Assembly (NCBI GenBank): GCA_032622095.1
Contig: CP136062.1
Span: 132,325,282-132,389,281, forward strand
Source: Siphonodentalium dalli
Lineage: Eukaryota; Mollusca; Scaphopoda; Gadilida; Siphonodentaliidae
Length of the DNA: 64,000 bases
Direction of reading: 5' to 3'
Of the stretch, positions 22,604 through 34,990 are shown in pieces. Numbering within the stretch: position 1 is the stretch's first letter; each line of letters opens with the position of its first letter. The position numbers were made by a program, and so were the translations under genes. A model generated the notes under the pieces. The model ran no database searches and had not been told where the DNA came from. It saw only the letters and a program-made list of their open reading frames with translations.

Positions 22604-25600
22604 TAGAGCTGGGACGGTTATGCGGTTAACCGGTTAACCACCAACTATGGCCGTGACCGGTCACGGATTTGCCATTGTTGGTTAACCGTAACATCACTAT
22701 TATAGTGTATGATCACTGTGATGGTCAGCTATAACTGGCTATAAGAGGGTTAATCTGTCTCCGTCAATTAAAATGAATCCGAGATTGACGGAACAACATC
22801 AAACACGGTGTGTCGGCTCTTTGAAGGCTACATTTAACAGCCTGCCGACGTCAAAACGAAACATCAAAGGGTCAGCACACGTGTGATCTTACAACATTGT
22901 CACATCGCATGACTCGTATTCAGTGCCACGCCGGCATCGATGGCATGTCGTTTTCACTTCGATATGAAGCCGACGGAGTTGTCTGCTTGGGTCAATCGGG
23001 TGGGCGTTGATAACATGTCAGTTGTCACTCACGGGAAGGGTGCTAATTAGCTTCACGGCATTCAGTTTGTGAATGCAAATTTGAATTAAAGTCAATTAAC
23101 TGAATTCTAAACTTATCATGGACAATGGGGTCACCCCAAGTCCCAAAGATGGCAAAGATAAACGAACATCTGGTGTGTGGAAGCACTTCAAACTTATAAC
23201 ATTGGAAGGTGTGGACGGAAAAGCCAAAAAATATGCACAATGCCATATCTGTAACGCGAAGCTTGTATATAGCGGCTCCACTTCGACAATGATTAACCAC
23301 GCTAAAAAAAAACATTTGTTAGCTGATACAATGACATCGCCGCCTCCACGTACTACCAGTGATGTTGTTTCGCGAGGATTAAGTTCCAGCAAAGTCCAGA
23401 CAACTATCAACTACTTTCAAAAGCCTAAGCCGATGACAAAAATGCGATGGAATGAGTTAACACGTGGCATTGTTGAATGGTGCGCGTTGGATATGCGACC
23501 ATTAAGCACCGTGGAGGGAGATGGATTCCGACGTTTCATGAACTTGGTAGATCCTACATTCCAAGTTCCATGCCACAAAACAGTAAAAAAGTACACCGGA
23601 TTGTATTATGAAGAGATAAAAAAGGATGTCATGAAAACGCTACTGCGAGAGGCAGAGCTCATAGCTTTAACCACTGACTGTTGGACAAGTGCGGCTACTG
23701 AAGGGTACCTGACTCTAACAGTTCATTTCATCTATTCAGATTGGAACTCACGACACGGTGTACTCGCTACCTGTGGTGTGACCGACAGACACACAGCTTT
23801 GAATTTAGTGAGAGAGATGAAATCAGTTACAGTTACAGTTACAGCTGAGTGTCAATGCGGGTTTGTCAATGGCGGCCATATCGAAAGCAGCTGGGGGCGC
23901 GAGAAAGTTAGTCGGACACTTTAACAGTTCTATTGTTGCCACAACCGAACTCGAGAAACGACAAGAGCAGTTAAAGGTGCCCAATCATAGCCTACTGCAA
24001 GACGTATCCACTAGATGGAACTCGACCTTCTTCATGTTTGAGAGACTGTTGGAGCAACGCCTGGCCGTGTTAGCTGTTGTCCTCGATCCTATTGTTACCG
24101 ATCCAAGAGACGGGCGTATTCTGGAGTTAGGAGATGATATATGGCGTACGATGGAAGATATCATGCCTTTGTTGAAACCACTTCAAGTGGCCATAACAGT
24201 CCTGTGCAGCGAGGAGTTCGCTACGCTTAGTATGACTTACCCGGTGGTGTGCGGTCTGCTTAAAGGTCACCTCTCACACAAAAGTACTGACAGTAAAACT
24301 GCAAAAGAGTTCAAGCGCTTGGTATCCGTGGATTTAAAAAGAAGGTATCCAATGAACTTTCCGGACGTTGATGATGCTATCAAGGACCCAATGTTGATGG
24401 CTGCGGCATTAGATCCCAGGTACAAAAACCTTTTGTTTCTCGACGATGGACAACGAAAGACAGCGACCAGTGCTTTAAAAGTATTGATGCGAGAAAGCTG
24501 GGACAAACAGAATAGGCATAGCTCAGATAACAGTTCGAATCAAACAGCGGGGGAATTATCCATACAACCATCAACCAGTACTTCTGCTACCGAATCAGTC
24601 CCCAGTACATCAACTGATTCAACAGTTTCAAATACTTTTGTACCTAAGGCGAAGAAATCGAAAATTGAAGACAGTAACATGGCAATGCAATTTCTACTAG
24701 GGGACCTTTATTCAGATACAGTTATTCCCACACCTACGGACGACAGCGCAATCGAAAAGGCAATAGATGATGAATTAGTTTTATTCATTGGCAGTACAAT
24801 TAGCATGAAATTTTCATCAACTGAGTGGTGGAAACAAAATTCTGAGAGATTTCCAACACTGGTACCAATAGCGAAACGATATCTCGGGATACCAGGAACT
24901 TCGGTGCCATCGGAGAGAATATTTTCCTGTGCTGGTAATATTGTCACCAATAAAAGGGCATCACTCGACCCAGGCACGGTCAATGAATTAATTTTCATTC
25001 GAGAAAACGTCCGACGGGACTCAAAAATCACAGCGATGTGTGTCAATATGCCATCCGACATAGAGGTCACAGAGTGACATAGACATACTGACATGATTTA
25101 TTTATGTTTAACAGTTTATTATCAGGAAGATAATTGTTTTTGTTATCAACGACTAGTTATTTCTTGAGACTCCCGAGTCCCGGCCCTTCAATCCATTCCC
25201 CCCCCCCCAACATCACATACCAAGGTATATGTAAGTATTTCATTAAGAATAAATAATAATTGTTCGCCCACCCAGCTACCGAAAATTGCGGAATAATCAA
25301 TAAAATATTCCGGAATGTATATTAAACCTTTCTAGTCGTCACTTCCGTGTCGGTGTGTTCAGCTTCCCGCCCGATCACATATCCCGATGGCGATGGAGTA
25401 ATTTTACAAGGACAATAAATGAACACAACACAGCCTCACAGGGGAATGACATTGTATATTTATTTTATTCAGTAATAAATTGAAGATGTGTATTTAATTA
25501 GATATGTGATTATGTGTGTCATGGGTGACAACTTCTTTGTATAATGGGCAGGAGCCGTTCTCAAACTTACCATGTCAGTGAGCATCACAATCATCGCCGT

Positions 25601-25717
25601 TCTGCATACTGGGCTTACCCACCCATAATAGTACCTATAATATGTGGTTAACCGGTTAATCGCGGTTTTTTGCCGTTCATAACCGGTCACGAAAAACCCA
25701 TAACCGTCCCAGCTCTA
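22604..25717 (+). mobile_element. hAT transposon with perfect TIRs and 8 bp target duplication
   Basis: TAGAGCTGGGACGGTTATG at 22604-22622 is exactly inverted at 25699-25717. The 8 bp GAGTATAG flanks both sides (22596-22603 and 25718-25725). Sub-terminal GGTTAACCGGTTAA repeats lie just inside both ends. An 8 bp target duplication is the signature of hAT elements, and the internal gene is a BED-type hAT transposase. Confidence 0.93.
23118..25077 (+). pseudogene. hAT transposase (ZBED-like), catalytic core deleted
   Basis: The first part (23118-23924) has an N-terminal BED zinc finger: VWKHF, Cys42, Cys45, His61, His66. It is followed by 'VEWCALDMRPLSTVEGDGF' and the first catalytic Asp in 'LTTDCWTS' (Asp187). 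After 'HTALNLVREM' comes a run of GTTACA units and a frame change. The second part (from about 23869 to 25077) resumes at 'GARKLVGHFNSS' and keeps the C-terminal dimerisation block 'SVPSERIFSCAGNIVTNKR'. The stretch that normally contains the second Asp (TDNAxN) and the Cys-His motif (CxAHTLNL) is absent. The element is thus defective despite intact ends. Confidence 0.9.
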
Positions 25718-25725
25718 GAGTATAG

Positions 25726-25875
25726 AGACAAGTTCATAGGTAATGTAATGAGACAAGTTCCTAGGTAATGTAATGAGACAAGTTCCTAGGTAATGTAATG
25801 AGACAAGTTCCTAGATAATGTAATGAGACAAGTTCCTAGGTAATGTAATGAGACAAGTTCCTAGGTAATGTAATC
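25726..25875. repeat. 25 bp minisatellite, six copies
   Basis: AGACAAGTTCCTAGGTAATG plus TAATG is repeated at exact 25 bp steps from 25726, with only single-base variants. The array begins at the first base after the hAT target-site duplication. Confidence 0.95.
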
Positions 25876-27269
25876 AAGGTTTTGGAGATCCTGGATAGCC
25901 TAGTCAAAGAAAATATGTGAACTTGAACAATGCAGCCATACTAAATTACAGTCAGAGATAAATTTACCTATATCCAAGAGATTTTCTCCCATCCATGTCG
26001 ACTCCACGCCCAACAAACTTCGGAACTGAGTTTTTGAATAAACAAACATAGAACCTCTGCCCAGAATCCTGAAAGAGAATTTACTCGGTCAACAGTGATG
26101 TCAATGCTAATTCAGCTTGACCCTCAGTGTTGAAAATGCATACACAGATGTCAATTAAACCAGGGAGTGTCTTGAAAGGGCATTAATTATTAATTTTTAT
26201 ATATTTTGGCTATAGGCTATAGGCCGGACCCTCAGATCTGAACATTTTTACACATAGGTCAATTGCAAGTTCGGAAATCCATTCAAAAGTCAAACCACGA
26301 TGAAAGAGTAGTTTTCATTGGCTAAATATTTTTGTATTGGCCAATCATTCACAAATAGTGGCATAGTGGCTTAAAATGCCAGGCAATTGTAAATTTAATC
26401 CAGAGTGGGTACGGAAAAATAATGCAGTATTATTTTAGACACAGAAAGTGGACATGGTATAGGAATGCATTGTTCAAATGGTCTCACCTCCACATTACCC
26501 GAGGAGACAGACCGGGGGCAATAACTTAGTAGTGCGAGATGTTTTTTGGTACCTGTTGTTGCTCACTTCATCCATGTATATTTCACGAACATGCACGATG
26601 AAGAACATCAAAAGGTTTACATTGATCTCACGACCTTACTGGTCTAGACATGGTTATTTTCCCATCAAGTTTTTAGGACATGCATTTGTCTTTAAGGTCG
26701 TCCTAGATAGAAATGTCACCTGGCCATTTTTTTGTGGTCACAGTCAAACATTTTTCAGCCATCAGGCGTTACCAATTTTATAGCTTGTTTTATGAACCCG
26801 CCGACAACTTTTTTCCCCAAATGCCAAAAAAATCCGTAATTATTTAATCAAGGGACAAAACTCTTCGACTTCCATTGTTGATGAAAACACAATGATGGCT
26901 GGCGTTTCGCTGCTGGAAGAGGCTTCTAAATGTGAATATTTCAGTCTACAGGGTTATTCACAACAGTGAAATCATAATGCAAAGACTGATGCTATACAAC
27001 TTATCTAATAAAGTTTCCATTACGTTCAACGAAATGGTCAATATATTCAAAGTAGAGAAAATAATAGTTTGTCAACAGATTGCGGTCACGACATTGATTG
27101 AAACAGACACACCACTGAGCGTGATTCAGTTTTGAGGCAAAGTACATATTGCTGCACGTAGCAAAAGTGACAATTGACCAAGAACCTGTTACAGTCGGGG
27201 AATATGCATTCATTGTACTTATAAGTCTGGGAGAAAGACTGCTGTTTATCCAGAACAAATCATATCTTC
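25876..27269. other. Region without a recognisable gene
   Basis: AT-rich DNA. The open frame at 26478-26783 (101 codons) resembles no family I know and has no flanking splice logic. Degraded transposase coding may be present upstream of the relic at 27270, but I cannot delimit it. Confidence 0.35.
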
Positions 27270-27734
27270 TAAACGTAGAGCAGACTTTCAAATGTACAAT
27301 GACATTGTGGAACTATTTATCGAGAAAAAGTTTTCATTCACAAATGACAGTGTTCAGTCTGTTTGAAAGCTGGTGGTCAGGACAATTTCAGATGTATTGT
27401 GGTGGATGACACTAAACCTTGACAAACCGCTACACATGTGGGGGCAACACTTTTCATGATGTTGAGCTTCATTCAACTGTGGTTGTTAGGGAAAAAAATA
27501 TCACATACAACACTCAAATGGAGAAAACTTACTATGGTAGCACAACATTTAAACCAGAATCAGTGTTTTTATTGTGGGATTGCAAAATCTGATCAGTTTG
27601 CTGTGGATAATGACATTCAGAAATTTCAATCTCAGTATACAGTTGTGAGACCAATATGTATACCATGCAAGGATTCTGGCAATGAGGTAGTCGTGAGAGG
27701 GAAAAGAAATGTCAAAAAATTGAAAACTAAATAA
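27270..27734 (+). pseudogene. Relic of the C-terminus of the DDE-like zinc-ribbon family
   Basis: Discontinuous frames read 'NDIVELFIEKKFSFTNDS', then 'CGGNTFHDVELHSTVVV', then 'REKNITYNTQMEKTYYGS'. The last frame (to 27734) has 'QCFYCGIAKSD', 'PICIPCKDSG' and a basic tail 'RGKRNVKKLKTK'. The CxxC...CxxC plus basic tail matches what I recall for the C-terminal zinc ribbon of the family seen at 10.5-14.0 kb. Frameshifts lie near 27370 and 27560. The family link is inference. Confidence 0.4.
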
Positions 27735-28783
27735 ACCAAAGTTCATACACTGTATGCATGATCTACTAGTATAGCATATTTTTTGACATTAATATTCCAA
27801 ATCAGGACTACCTCTTTATGGATGTGATTTTAGTCACAAAATTATAATTTGCACACAAATTTGAAATTTCATCATTTTAGCCAGACACTCCAGTCCAACA
27901 ATTTTCATCTCAAAGAATGAGTATTTATTTTATATTCTACATTGTTTTGTTTCAATTTTATATTCATTGTTTTTTTTTTCACCTCAAAGAATGAGTTTTG
28001 TTCACTATTATTTTTTTTATTATTGAAATAAAAATTATGCACCGTTTATTAAGGTTCCACATAACAATTTCGAAGCCAAAGGCTCATGCTGTATTATATA
28101 GTATAATCCCCCTCCTCCATCTACAGGTTTTTTCAACAAAAAAATTGTAAACCAAGCAATTAAATTGCTCTGGCCTCAAAGGAATTCTGCTAGAAATGTC
28201 AATTGGTAAATTTTAACAAAAACAAACTACAATCAGATTTTTGCTGACTACAAAGGAACTGTTTAGCTATAAATACTGGGGAACCAGGAACCCAAAACTT
28301 CATTCAGTCAGCTTCTTCAAAACAATTCACTATGTTCACACCGTGTAATCAAATCTATGGGGTTCGGAAGTGTGTCCTGTTCCGTGTAGTTGTTCGTCCG
28401 TTCCCTGGATGTGTTTTTAACAAAAGTTACGACCTGCCAAGAAACGAAGTAAATATGGATCGAATTTCAAGGTAAATTGATTATTTCCTTATTCTACCAA
28501 CTACATGAGGTAATATTTCAACTAATTTGTGAAAAATATATGCACTAGGTATTGGTTTGTTAGTAGAAAAGAGCTTCACAAAATGAAATTCTCATTGAAT
28601 CTCAAGAAAATCAGTTATTTAAGGTCGACGCCGCTTATCACCTCTCAGATTCGAGAGCAGACGGTGTTACAGTATGTCCGAGTCGTATATGTGCGGAATC
28701 ATTTATACAGATTACTTCTCAGAGATAGGCTGTTCAGACAAAGCTTTTGTTAATACCGTCAGTGCCGTAGACTTGTGTGAAAT
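27735..28783. promoter_or_regulatory. Non-coding leader region with a possible TATA/initiator pair
   Basis: Mostly AT-rich. At 28268 the sequence is TATAAATA and at 28304 TCAGTC. The spacing, about 38 bp to the A of the initiator, is slightly long for a core promoter. It lies ~480 bp upstream of the Ngaro gag start and could drive it or an unseen transcript. No terminal repeat of the Ngaro element was found here. Confidence 0.25.
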
Positions 28784-29933
28784 ATGGCTCCTAGGAAGAA
28801 GTCGAAAACAAAAAAGGCTACGCCTAGCCCAGTTTCAACTTCGGGACGCACGACCAGCCGTCGTTCCCCTACACGAGCTTGGACCCGTGACGAATTGGTG
28901 TCACGATTGGAACTAATGGGCATTGTTGTGCCAGAAAAAATGACAAAAGACAATATTATGTTGTTAATTACGGCAAATTCCAAACCGAAGGATACAGGAC
29001 TTGCGAACGACGATGTCGCTTCATGTGTTTCAAACGATTCGGAAGGTGATGTATCGTTTCCTCACCTGCAGAGGACTGTACCACGCTTGGAGCGTCCGAC
29101 ATCATCGGCGGACACACAACACACTACCCCACTGGGGAACAGTTGATGGTATGTTTCATTTTAGACCCCCACACCTCGGACTATATAACGGGCAATTTTC
29201 TGCTAAATGGTCGCGGTATTGACCCAGACTCTCAGGACACAGTTCATCTAGTTTCCCCGTCTGTTAGACATCTGATCATCACTGGCCAAGATTTCAACTT
29301 GGCCATGCTTGTGATCCCACATCACGGCCTGGACGTCTCACTCCGCCAGACCCCAGATACACCAAGCGCACGCTTTGGCCAGAGATTTGAGCTTATCTGA
29401 ATTTGTTTACGCCTTCAAGATGTATAAATCGATACCCCAATCGTCGTGAGGAATTAGACATATACGGCAACATGATCGTCAACTTTTGACACAAATTTGG
29501 TGGAACTCTGTTCTACGATTACCACAGGGCATTCTCCGCGCAAGCAGCAACACTCCTACAATTGCGTGGACAAAAAATTAATAGGGGTAAAAGGGATACC
29601 AATCTCTTTGCTACAGTGTTTTCTGGCCATCAGATGTTGAGGTGCAAATCCTGCAACCAGAGCTCTCACAGCTCAGAATTCTGCCCCTCTTTGCTGTCTA
29701 AGTCAGCCACACCACGATCAGCAGCAGATACAGGTACCCGGGCACAGCCACCACCCATGAAAGAAAGGAAAAGTCGAAATCGGTCTTTTCATAATGGCAA
29801 GGAAATATGTATTAATTTCAATGGGGAAAGAGGCTGCTTCAGGAAATCGTGTCCATTTCTTCATGTGTGTGAAAAGTGTTTCTCCAACCACCCGGTAAAT
29901 CTCTGTGTTAACCCTAATGGTCAAAGGAAATGA
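28784..29933 (+). pseudogene. Ngaro-like gag with CCCH/CCHC motifs (frameshifted)
   Basis: The start at 28784 gives 'MAPRKKSKTKKATPSP', a basic N-terminus followed by 'TRDELVSRLELMGI', a SAP-like helix pair. The frame moves at about 29143 to 'TGNFLLNGRGIDPD' and 'HLIITGQDFNLAMLVIP', then to 'KFGGTLFYDYHRAFSAQA' and 29562-29933. The last piece ends in zinc-binding motifs: 'LRCKSCNQSSHSSEFCP' and 'CINFNGERGCFRKSCPFLHV' followed by 'CEKCFSNHPVNLC'. This arrangement is what I recall for gag of Ngaro-type elements. At least three frame changes make it non-functional as it stands. Confidence 0.7.
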
Positions 29934-29975
29934 CTGGCCAGTATTCCTGTTTATGGTGAGACTCCACCTGAAATA

Positions 29976-31654
29976 GTGGCGTCCACTCCGATATCAATTT
30001 CACAATTGGAATTATTTCTGTCCGAGCATCCGAGTTATCTGTTGAGTGGCCTTCGCGAAGGTTTCCTTACTGGAGTTCGGAGTCTACCTTCACATTCCTA
30101 TGAGTGCCGCAATTTACAATCTGCGTTATCCCAGAAAGCAGCAGTGACCGAAATGCTTACACATGAAGTGTTGAAGGCCGGGTTATGTTATTGGCCCTTT
30201 TGATGTGCCGCCATTTTCTGCGTATAGAGTGAGCCCTCTGGGCGTGGCAACCGGGAAATATTCCAATAAAAAATGGCTGATAGTGGATCTATCTTCTCCG
30301 CATGATCATGTTTCCGTTAGAAGTGTTAATGATCTTATCGACAAGGAGGAATATTCGCTGTCCTATATTCGTATTGATGATGCAATCCGCATTATTTGTG
30401 ATCTTAAAAGCTTGGGAGATCGGGTTATGTCAAAATTTGATATAACGGATGCATTTAAAACCATTCCGATTAATCCCAGTAAATTGTGGCACCTCTATGG
30501 GGTCAAATGGTTTGTCGAAATATTACTTCTTAGTTCGTCAATGTTTCGGCAGTCGAAGTGCCCCGTGTATTTTTGATACTTTAGCTGTATCGTTATGTTG
30601 GATAGCATCAAATGTTTTTCTTGTTAAGCATGTTCTACATTTAATAGACGACTTTTTGCGTCTAGACTCATGTGAAGAAGATGGCCTTCGATCCAAGGCC
30701 GTCATGACTATGATGTTCAACAATCTGAGAATTCCCTTGTCGCAGCACAAAACTATAGGACCCACACCATGTTTGGAATATCTTGGTCTGTGTTTGGATG
30801 CCGTACGCATGGAAGTGCGTTTACAGAAAAATAAACAATCGTGTATAACAGACATGCTTGATTTATTCCTAACGCGGTCTAAGTGCACTAAACGTGAACT
30901 TCTCTCTCTGTTGGGACATCTGAATTTCGCTAGTCGAGCAATACCAGCCGGGCGTGCATTTGTTTCACGCTTAATTAGTTTATCTACAACCGTGCGTAAA
31001 CTGCACCATCATGTGACACTACCGGCGGACTGCATCCGCGAATTACATATGTGGAAAAACTTTCTACGTGACTGGAACGGCGTTTGTCTCTTTTTTAACA
31101 ATCAAACTGTAACCTCTGAGGATTTAAATTTATTCACAGACACTTCCTCGACATGTGGACACGGTGGGATACTTGAGGGCACCTTGTGGTTTCAGGGTCA
31201 GTGGACTGCTGAATTCCACTCCGAACTCAGACGACTAGATGAGTCGGCTTCTATGGCTTTACTCGAGCTCTTTCCGATAATTGTTTCGACAGTGCTTTGG
31301 AGTAATCTCTGGTCACGTAAACGTATCGTGTTCCACTGTGATAACAATGCCACGGTTGCCAAGGGTAGAGGTTCACATAAACATTCGTTTATCAACAGTT
31401 TAATTAGGTGGTTAACATTATGTGCTTGTCAATATAGCTTTACCTTTTCAGCCAAACATGTGCCAGGTCGTTATGTCATTAGTGATAAAATTTCTCGTTT
31501 TCAGGAATTTCGGCATTTAGCACCAGGCGCCAGTCAATTACCTGCGGCGGTTCCACCCCTGTCAGCACTAGTGTTGCCTTGGATTCTATCCAAAATAGCA
31601 TATGGTATCACACAATCAACGCATCTACGCGGCGGGCATACCAGTCATCGCTGA
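29976..31654 (+). pseudogene. Ngaro-like reverse transcriptase / RNase H
   Basis: Frames 29976-30203, 30205-30576 and 30449-31654 together form one protein. Landmarks are 'ISQLELFLSEHPSYLLSG', 'VSPLGVATGKYSNKKWLIVD', 'FDITDAFKTIPI' (motif A, Asp retained), 'CFGSRSAPCIF' and 'LHLIDDFLRLDS' (motif C, IDD at 30644-30652). RNase H follows: 'LNLFTDTSSTCGHGGIL', 'ASMALLELFPI', 'VFHCDNNATVAKG' and 'AKHVPGRYVISDKISR'. The IDD catalytic box instead of YxDD is usual for tyrosine-recombinase retrotransposons. The catalytic aspartates are present; the lesions are frameshifts near 30200 and 30540. It overlaps the recombinase frame by 76 bp. Confidence 0.85.
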
Positions 31655-32576
31655 ATCACTTCATTAGTTTCTGCGTCAGACATGGTCACCTTTGGAATGC
31701 TGCGGCGGAGTTGCCTATCATATCAGAACAAAGCATATTACAATATACTGCTTACTGTCATGGCGTCAAACATCTGTGTTATAGCACGATCAAGTTACAC
31801 TTAGCAGGGATAAAGTTTTTTTACATGAGAGGTGGTATGCCTTGCCCACCAATTAGCGCTGATGGGTCATGGAATCACTGCATAATTGCTTTCATGCACG
31901 GAGTTAAACGCATGCAGCGGGAACCTGCTCGGCAAAAACGCTCCCCAGTAACAATTTCCATTTTTAAAAGCATATGCACAATTGTAAACCGTGGTTTCTT
32001 CTCTCATTTCATGGATCGCATGATGGAGACTGTTTGCTCTATTGCGTTCTTTGGATTGATGAGAGCCAGCGAGTTCTCAGTTACCATAGGAAAATTTAAC
32101 CCAGATATTCACCTCTCGGTGGGCGATGTGCGATTTTGCGAGCAGATAAGGGATGTCGTTTAACGTTGAAAACTAGCAAAACTGACCCCTTTCGGCACGG
32201 CGTTACTATCTATTTGTATCCAACAGAGGCTCGCGTTTGTCCAGTAACCGCCCTGCGGTCATACATGAACTTGAGGGTGATTCCTGCGTCCACAAGTGTC
32301 ACTGATCCTCTGTTTATTGACGAACGCGGTCACGCTCTTCGACGTGCGAAATTCATCAGTTTATTGAAGTCAATTATCCGTGTCAATGGCTTAGATCCCA
32401 GGAATTTTACCGGACATAGTTTCCGACGCGGTTGCGCAACTAGCTGTGCAGCCTTAAATGTGGACGATCATCTCATTAAGGCCATGGGTAGGTGGAAGTC
32501 CAGTTGTTATATACGCTATATTGAGGTTGATCCTCAGCGCATACATCAGATACAAGCCAGGTTAGCCTCAGATTGA
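31579..32576 (+). pseudogene. Ngaro-like tyrosine recombinase, one frameshift, all catalytic residues present
   Basis: Frame 31579-32163 carries the SAM-like DNA-binding domain ('ASTRRAYQSSLNHFISFC') and 'FFGLMRASEF' with the first catalytic Arg (residue 162). After a frameshift near 32150, frame 32136-32576 gives 'LKTSKTDPF' (catalytic Lys), 'FTGHSFRRGC' (His and Arg), 'MGRWKSSCYIRYI' (Trp and the Tyr nucleophile) and a stop. The full R-K-HxxR-W-Y set survives. It would act in integrating the circular cDNA of the element. No split direct repeats or other termini could be found, so the element borders are unknown. Confidence 0.88.
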
Positions 32577-32948
32577 CATTTTGCGCCTGGTATTTAGTCA
32601 TCACATAATACCTTCTGCAGATATCCACTAGTACAGTTTGGCTTTCTTGGGGGTTTTCGTTTCACTTCACTACACTCAACTTGGGCTTTGGATACTGATA
32701 TATCGTCCCCAATGAAGCCTGACAGGCATTTCACTCTAACCACCGCGGTGAAATCCGGTGTAAATGCTTAACTACTGATGGCTTGCCAGGCCTCTCATGT
32801 TTTCAATCGCTGTGGTAGACCAAACACTTAACAGACATTCTAGTATATCATATTTTCCTTTTCTGTTAACCAATCAAAATTGTTCTTCCGCTATCGCGAG
32901 GTCTGTTGAATATATCTGACATTTAAAATCAATAACAAATTCAATGAC
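32577..32948. other. Non-coding spacer
   Basis: Between the recombinase stop and the next hAT relic. No terminal repeat shared with the 5' side of the Ngaro element was found. Nothing recognised. Confidence 0.4.
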
Positions 32949-34990
32949 ATGTCGAAAGTATCGCATGATAAAAGTTCTCAGCCGGTCGGAGACTGGCCTG
33001 GCGAGATAACTCAAAAAATTGTCGGGGCGCCGGCGAAGTTTAAATCGCCGGTGTGGAAGCACTTTGGGTTTCATGCGTTGGTGAAAGACGGTGTGTGCAC
33101 AACAGACACATAAAAAAAAAATTGGGGTTTCATGTGTTGGTGAAAGACGGTGTGTGCACAACGGACACATAAAAAAAATCTGCAAAATTTGCAAGGCAGA
33201 CATTTCTTATAAAACTGGTATGACCACGAACATGAGCACACATCTCAAAAGGCATCACAACATCAACGTAGCGGATGACACTAAAGAGAATTTACTGACA
33301 CAGAATAGGAACCTATCTACATGTAGTACCTCAAACTTTAAGTCAAAGTCAAAAGTCCGCACTTCCACAGGTCAACTTCGTTTAACAGAGTGTATTAAAT
33401 CCAATATCAGTTCAACAAGCATCAGGGCCAAAGCTATCAACACTGCAATAGGTACTTTCATGGTGAAAGATATGCGGCCTTACTCTGTCGTAGAAAATGA
33501 AGGGTTTAGAAAGCTTTTGCAGGTATTGGAACCAACATATGATATTCCAAGTAGAACATTCTTTACCAATAATGTTGTGCCAAAACTATACGACGAGGTG
33601 AAGTACAACAGGATCTTAAACTGGCAGAATTTGTAGCTTTAACTACCGACTCCTGGACATCGCGATCAACTGACAGTTATCTCACCATAACACCACATTT
33701 TATTAACGACTGGGAACTAAAAAACTATGTTCTTCAAACCAGACATATGAATGTATCACATACATCGGCAAACATTGCATATGAGTTAACATCTGCCGTT
33801 TCAGATTGGGACTTGACACGAAACGGTGAAAATCCATCGATCACGACAGATAATGCAAGCAATGTTACAAAAGCTGCCATGCTATCTGAAATGCAGCCTC
33901 GTGTAGGATGTTTCGCTCACACCATAAATCTTGCCACGCAGCGAGCCTACAAGTACCTCAATTGGAAAGATTGTTGGGTAGAGTCAAACGAATCGTAAAT
34001 TTCTTCCACAAAAGTATCACTGCATCATCAATGTTAAATCATAAACAAAAACTACTTGAGTTACCATAACACAAATTAATAAATGATGTTTCAATTAGAT
34101 GGAACTCAAGTTTTGATATGTTGTCGCGCTACCTCGAACAGCAAGCTGCTGTTGATGCAGTGCTTCTTTCAAAGGATTTGAAAAAAGATGCTAAGGATAT
34201 CAACACATTCACTGATGCTGACTATGCTGCTGCAGAAGCTGTTGTGAAGATTCTTGAACCACTGAAAACTATTACAACAATTCTGTGTGATGAGGCCTCT
34301 CCAACTGTGTCGATGATACATCCTTTGAAAGAACTGTTGTTGAGTGAACTTATAATTAGGAATTCCGATTTGCCCATTGTGAGGGCAGTGAAAAAGGCTA
34401 TTGCTGATGATATAACACTGCGATACTCCGATAAAGAACTCAAGCAGTTTCTGTTAGAAAGCTCCTGTATGGATCCACGTTTTCGAACACTCCCATATGA
34501 TAATGAAACAACAAAATCAAATGTCTATGAAATGCTTACACAGAACGTCGCTTCTTACGTTGAGCAGTTCGAACCAAAACCAAAAAAAGAACCCATTCAA
34601 GACAATAATGGACCTGATTGTGAACCATCACCAAAAAAAAGTGAAAAAGTCTGCACTAGAGAATTTGTTTGGGGATTCTTGTGGTACTGCTAATTCTAGT
34701 ATATCACTTGTTGGCAGAGTTGAAAAAGAAATTGAGCTGTAAAGTGTATGCCAATTACATGCAAACCTCTTAAATGGTGGGGTGCAAATGAAACAAAATT
34801 CCCACTGGTATCCAAGTATGCAAAAACATGCTTATCGGTTCCAGCCACATCTGTGGCAAGCGAACGTGTATTCAGTACAGCTGGTGACATTATAAACGCA
34901 CAAAGATCTTGTCTCTCTGGTGAACATGTTGACACTCTTGTATTTCTGAAAAAGAATTTGGTTGTATCGAATCTTGGGGCATATCATTGA
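32949..34990 (+). pseudogene. Second hAT transposase (ZBED-like), multiply frameshifted
   Basis: The start at 32949 gives 'MSKVSHDKSSQ', then 'SPVWKHFGF' (BED finger start). The finger is broken by a ~57 bp tandem duplication (33065-33175) and continues as 'KICKICKADISYKTG' and 'HLKRHHN' (Cys, Cys, His, His). Further on are 'MVKDMRPYSVVENEGFRKL', 'FVALTTDSWTSRSTDSYLT' (first catalytic Asp, near 33645), 'ITTDNASNVTKAAM' (second Asp, near 33847), 'GCFAHTINLAT', and the dimerisation block 'VPATSVASERVFSTAG' (near 34840). Frameshifts lie near 33630, 33990 and 34680, with a stop near 34068. It retains the catalytic segment lost from the element at 22.6 kb. No TIRs found. Confidence 0.87.
33065..33175 (+). 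repeat. ~57 bp tandem duplication inside the hAT BED finger
   Basis: Two adjacent copies share GGTGAAAGACGGTGTGTGCA and end in an A-run. The duplication introduces a stop in the BED-finger reading frame. Confidence 0.85.
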
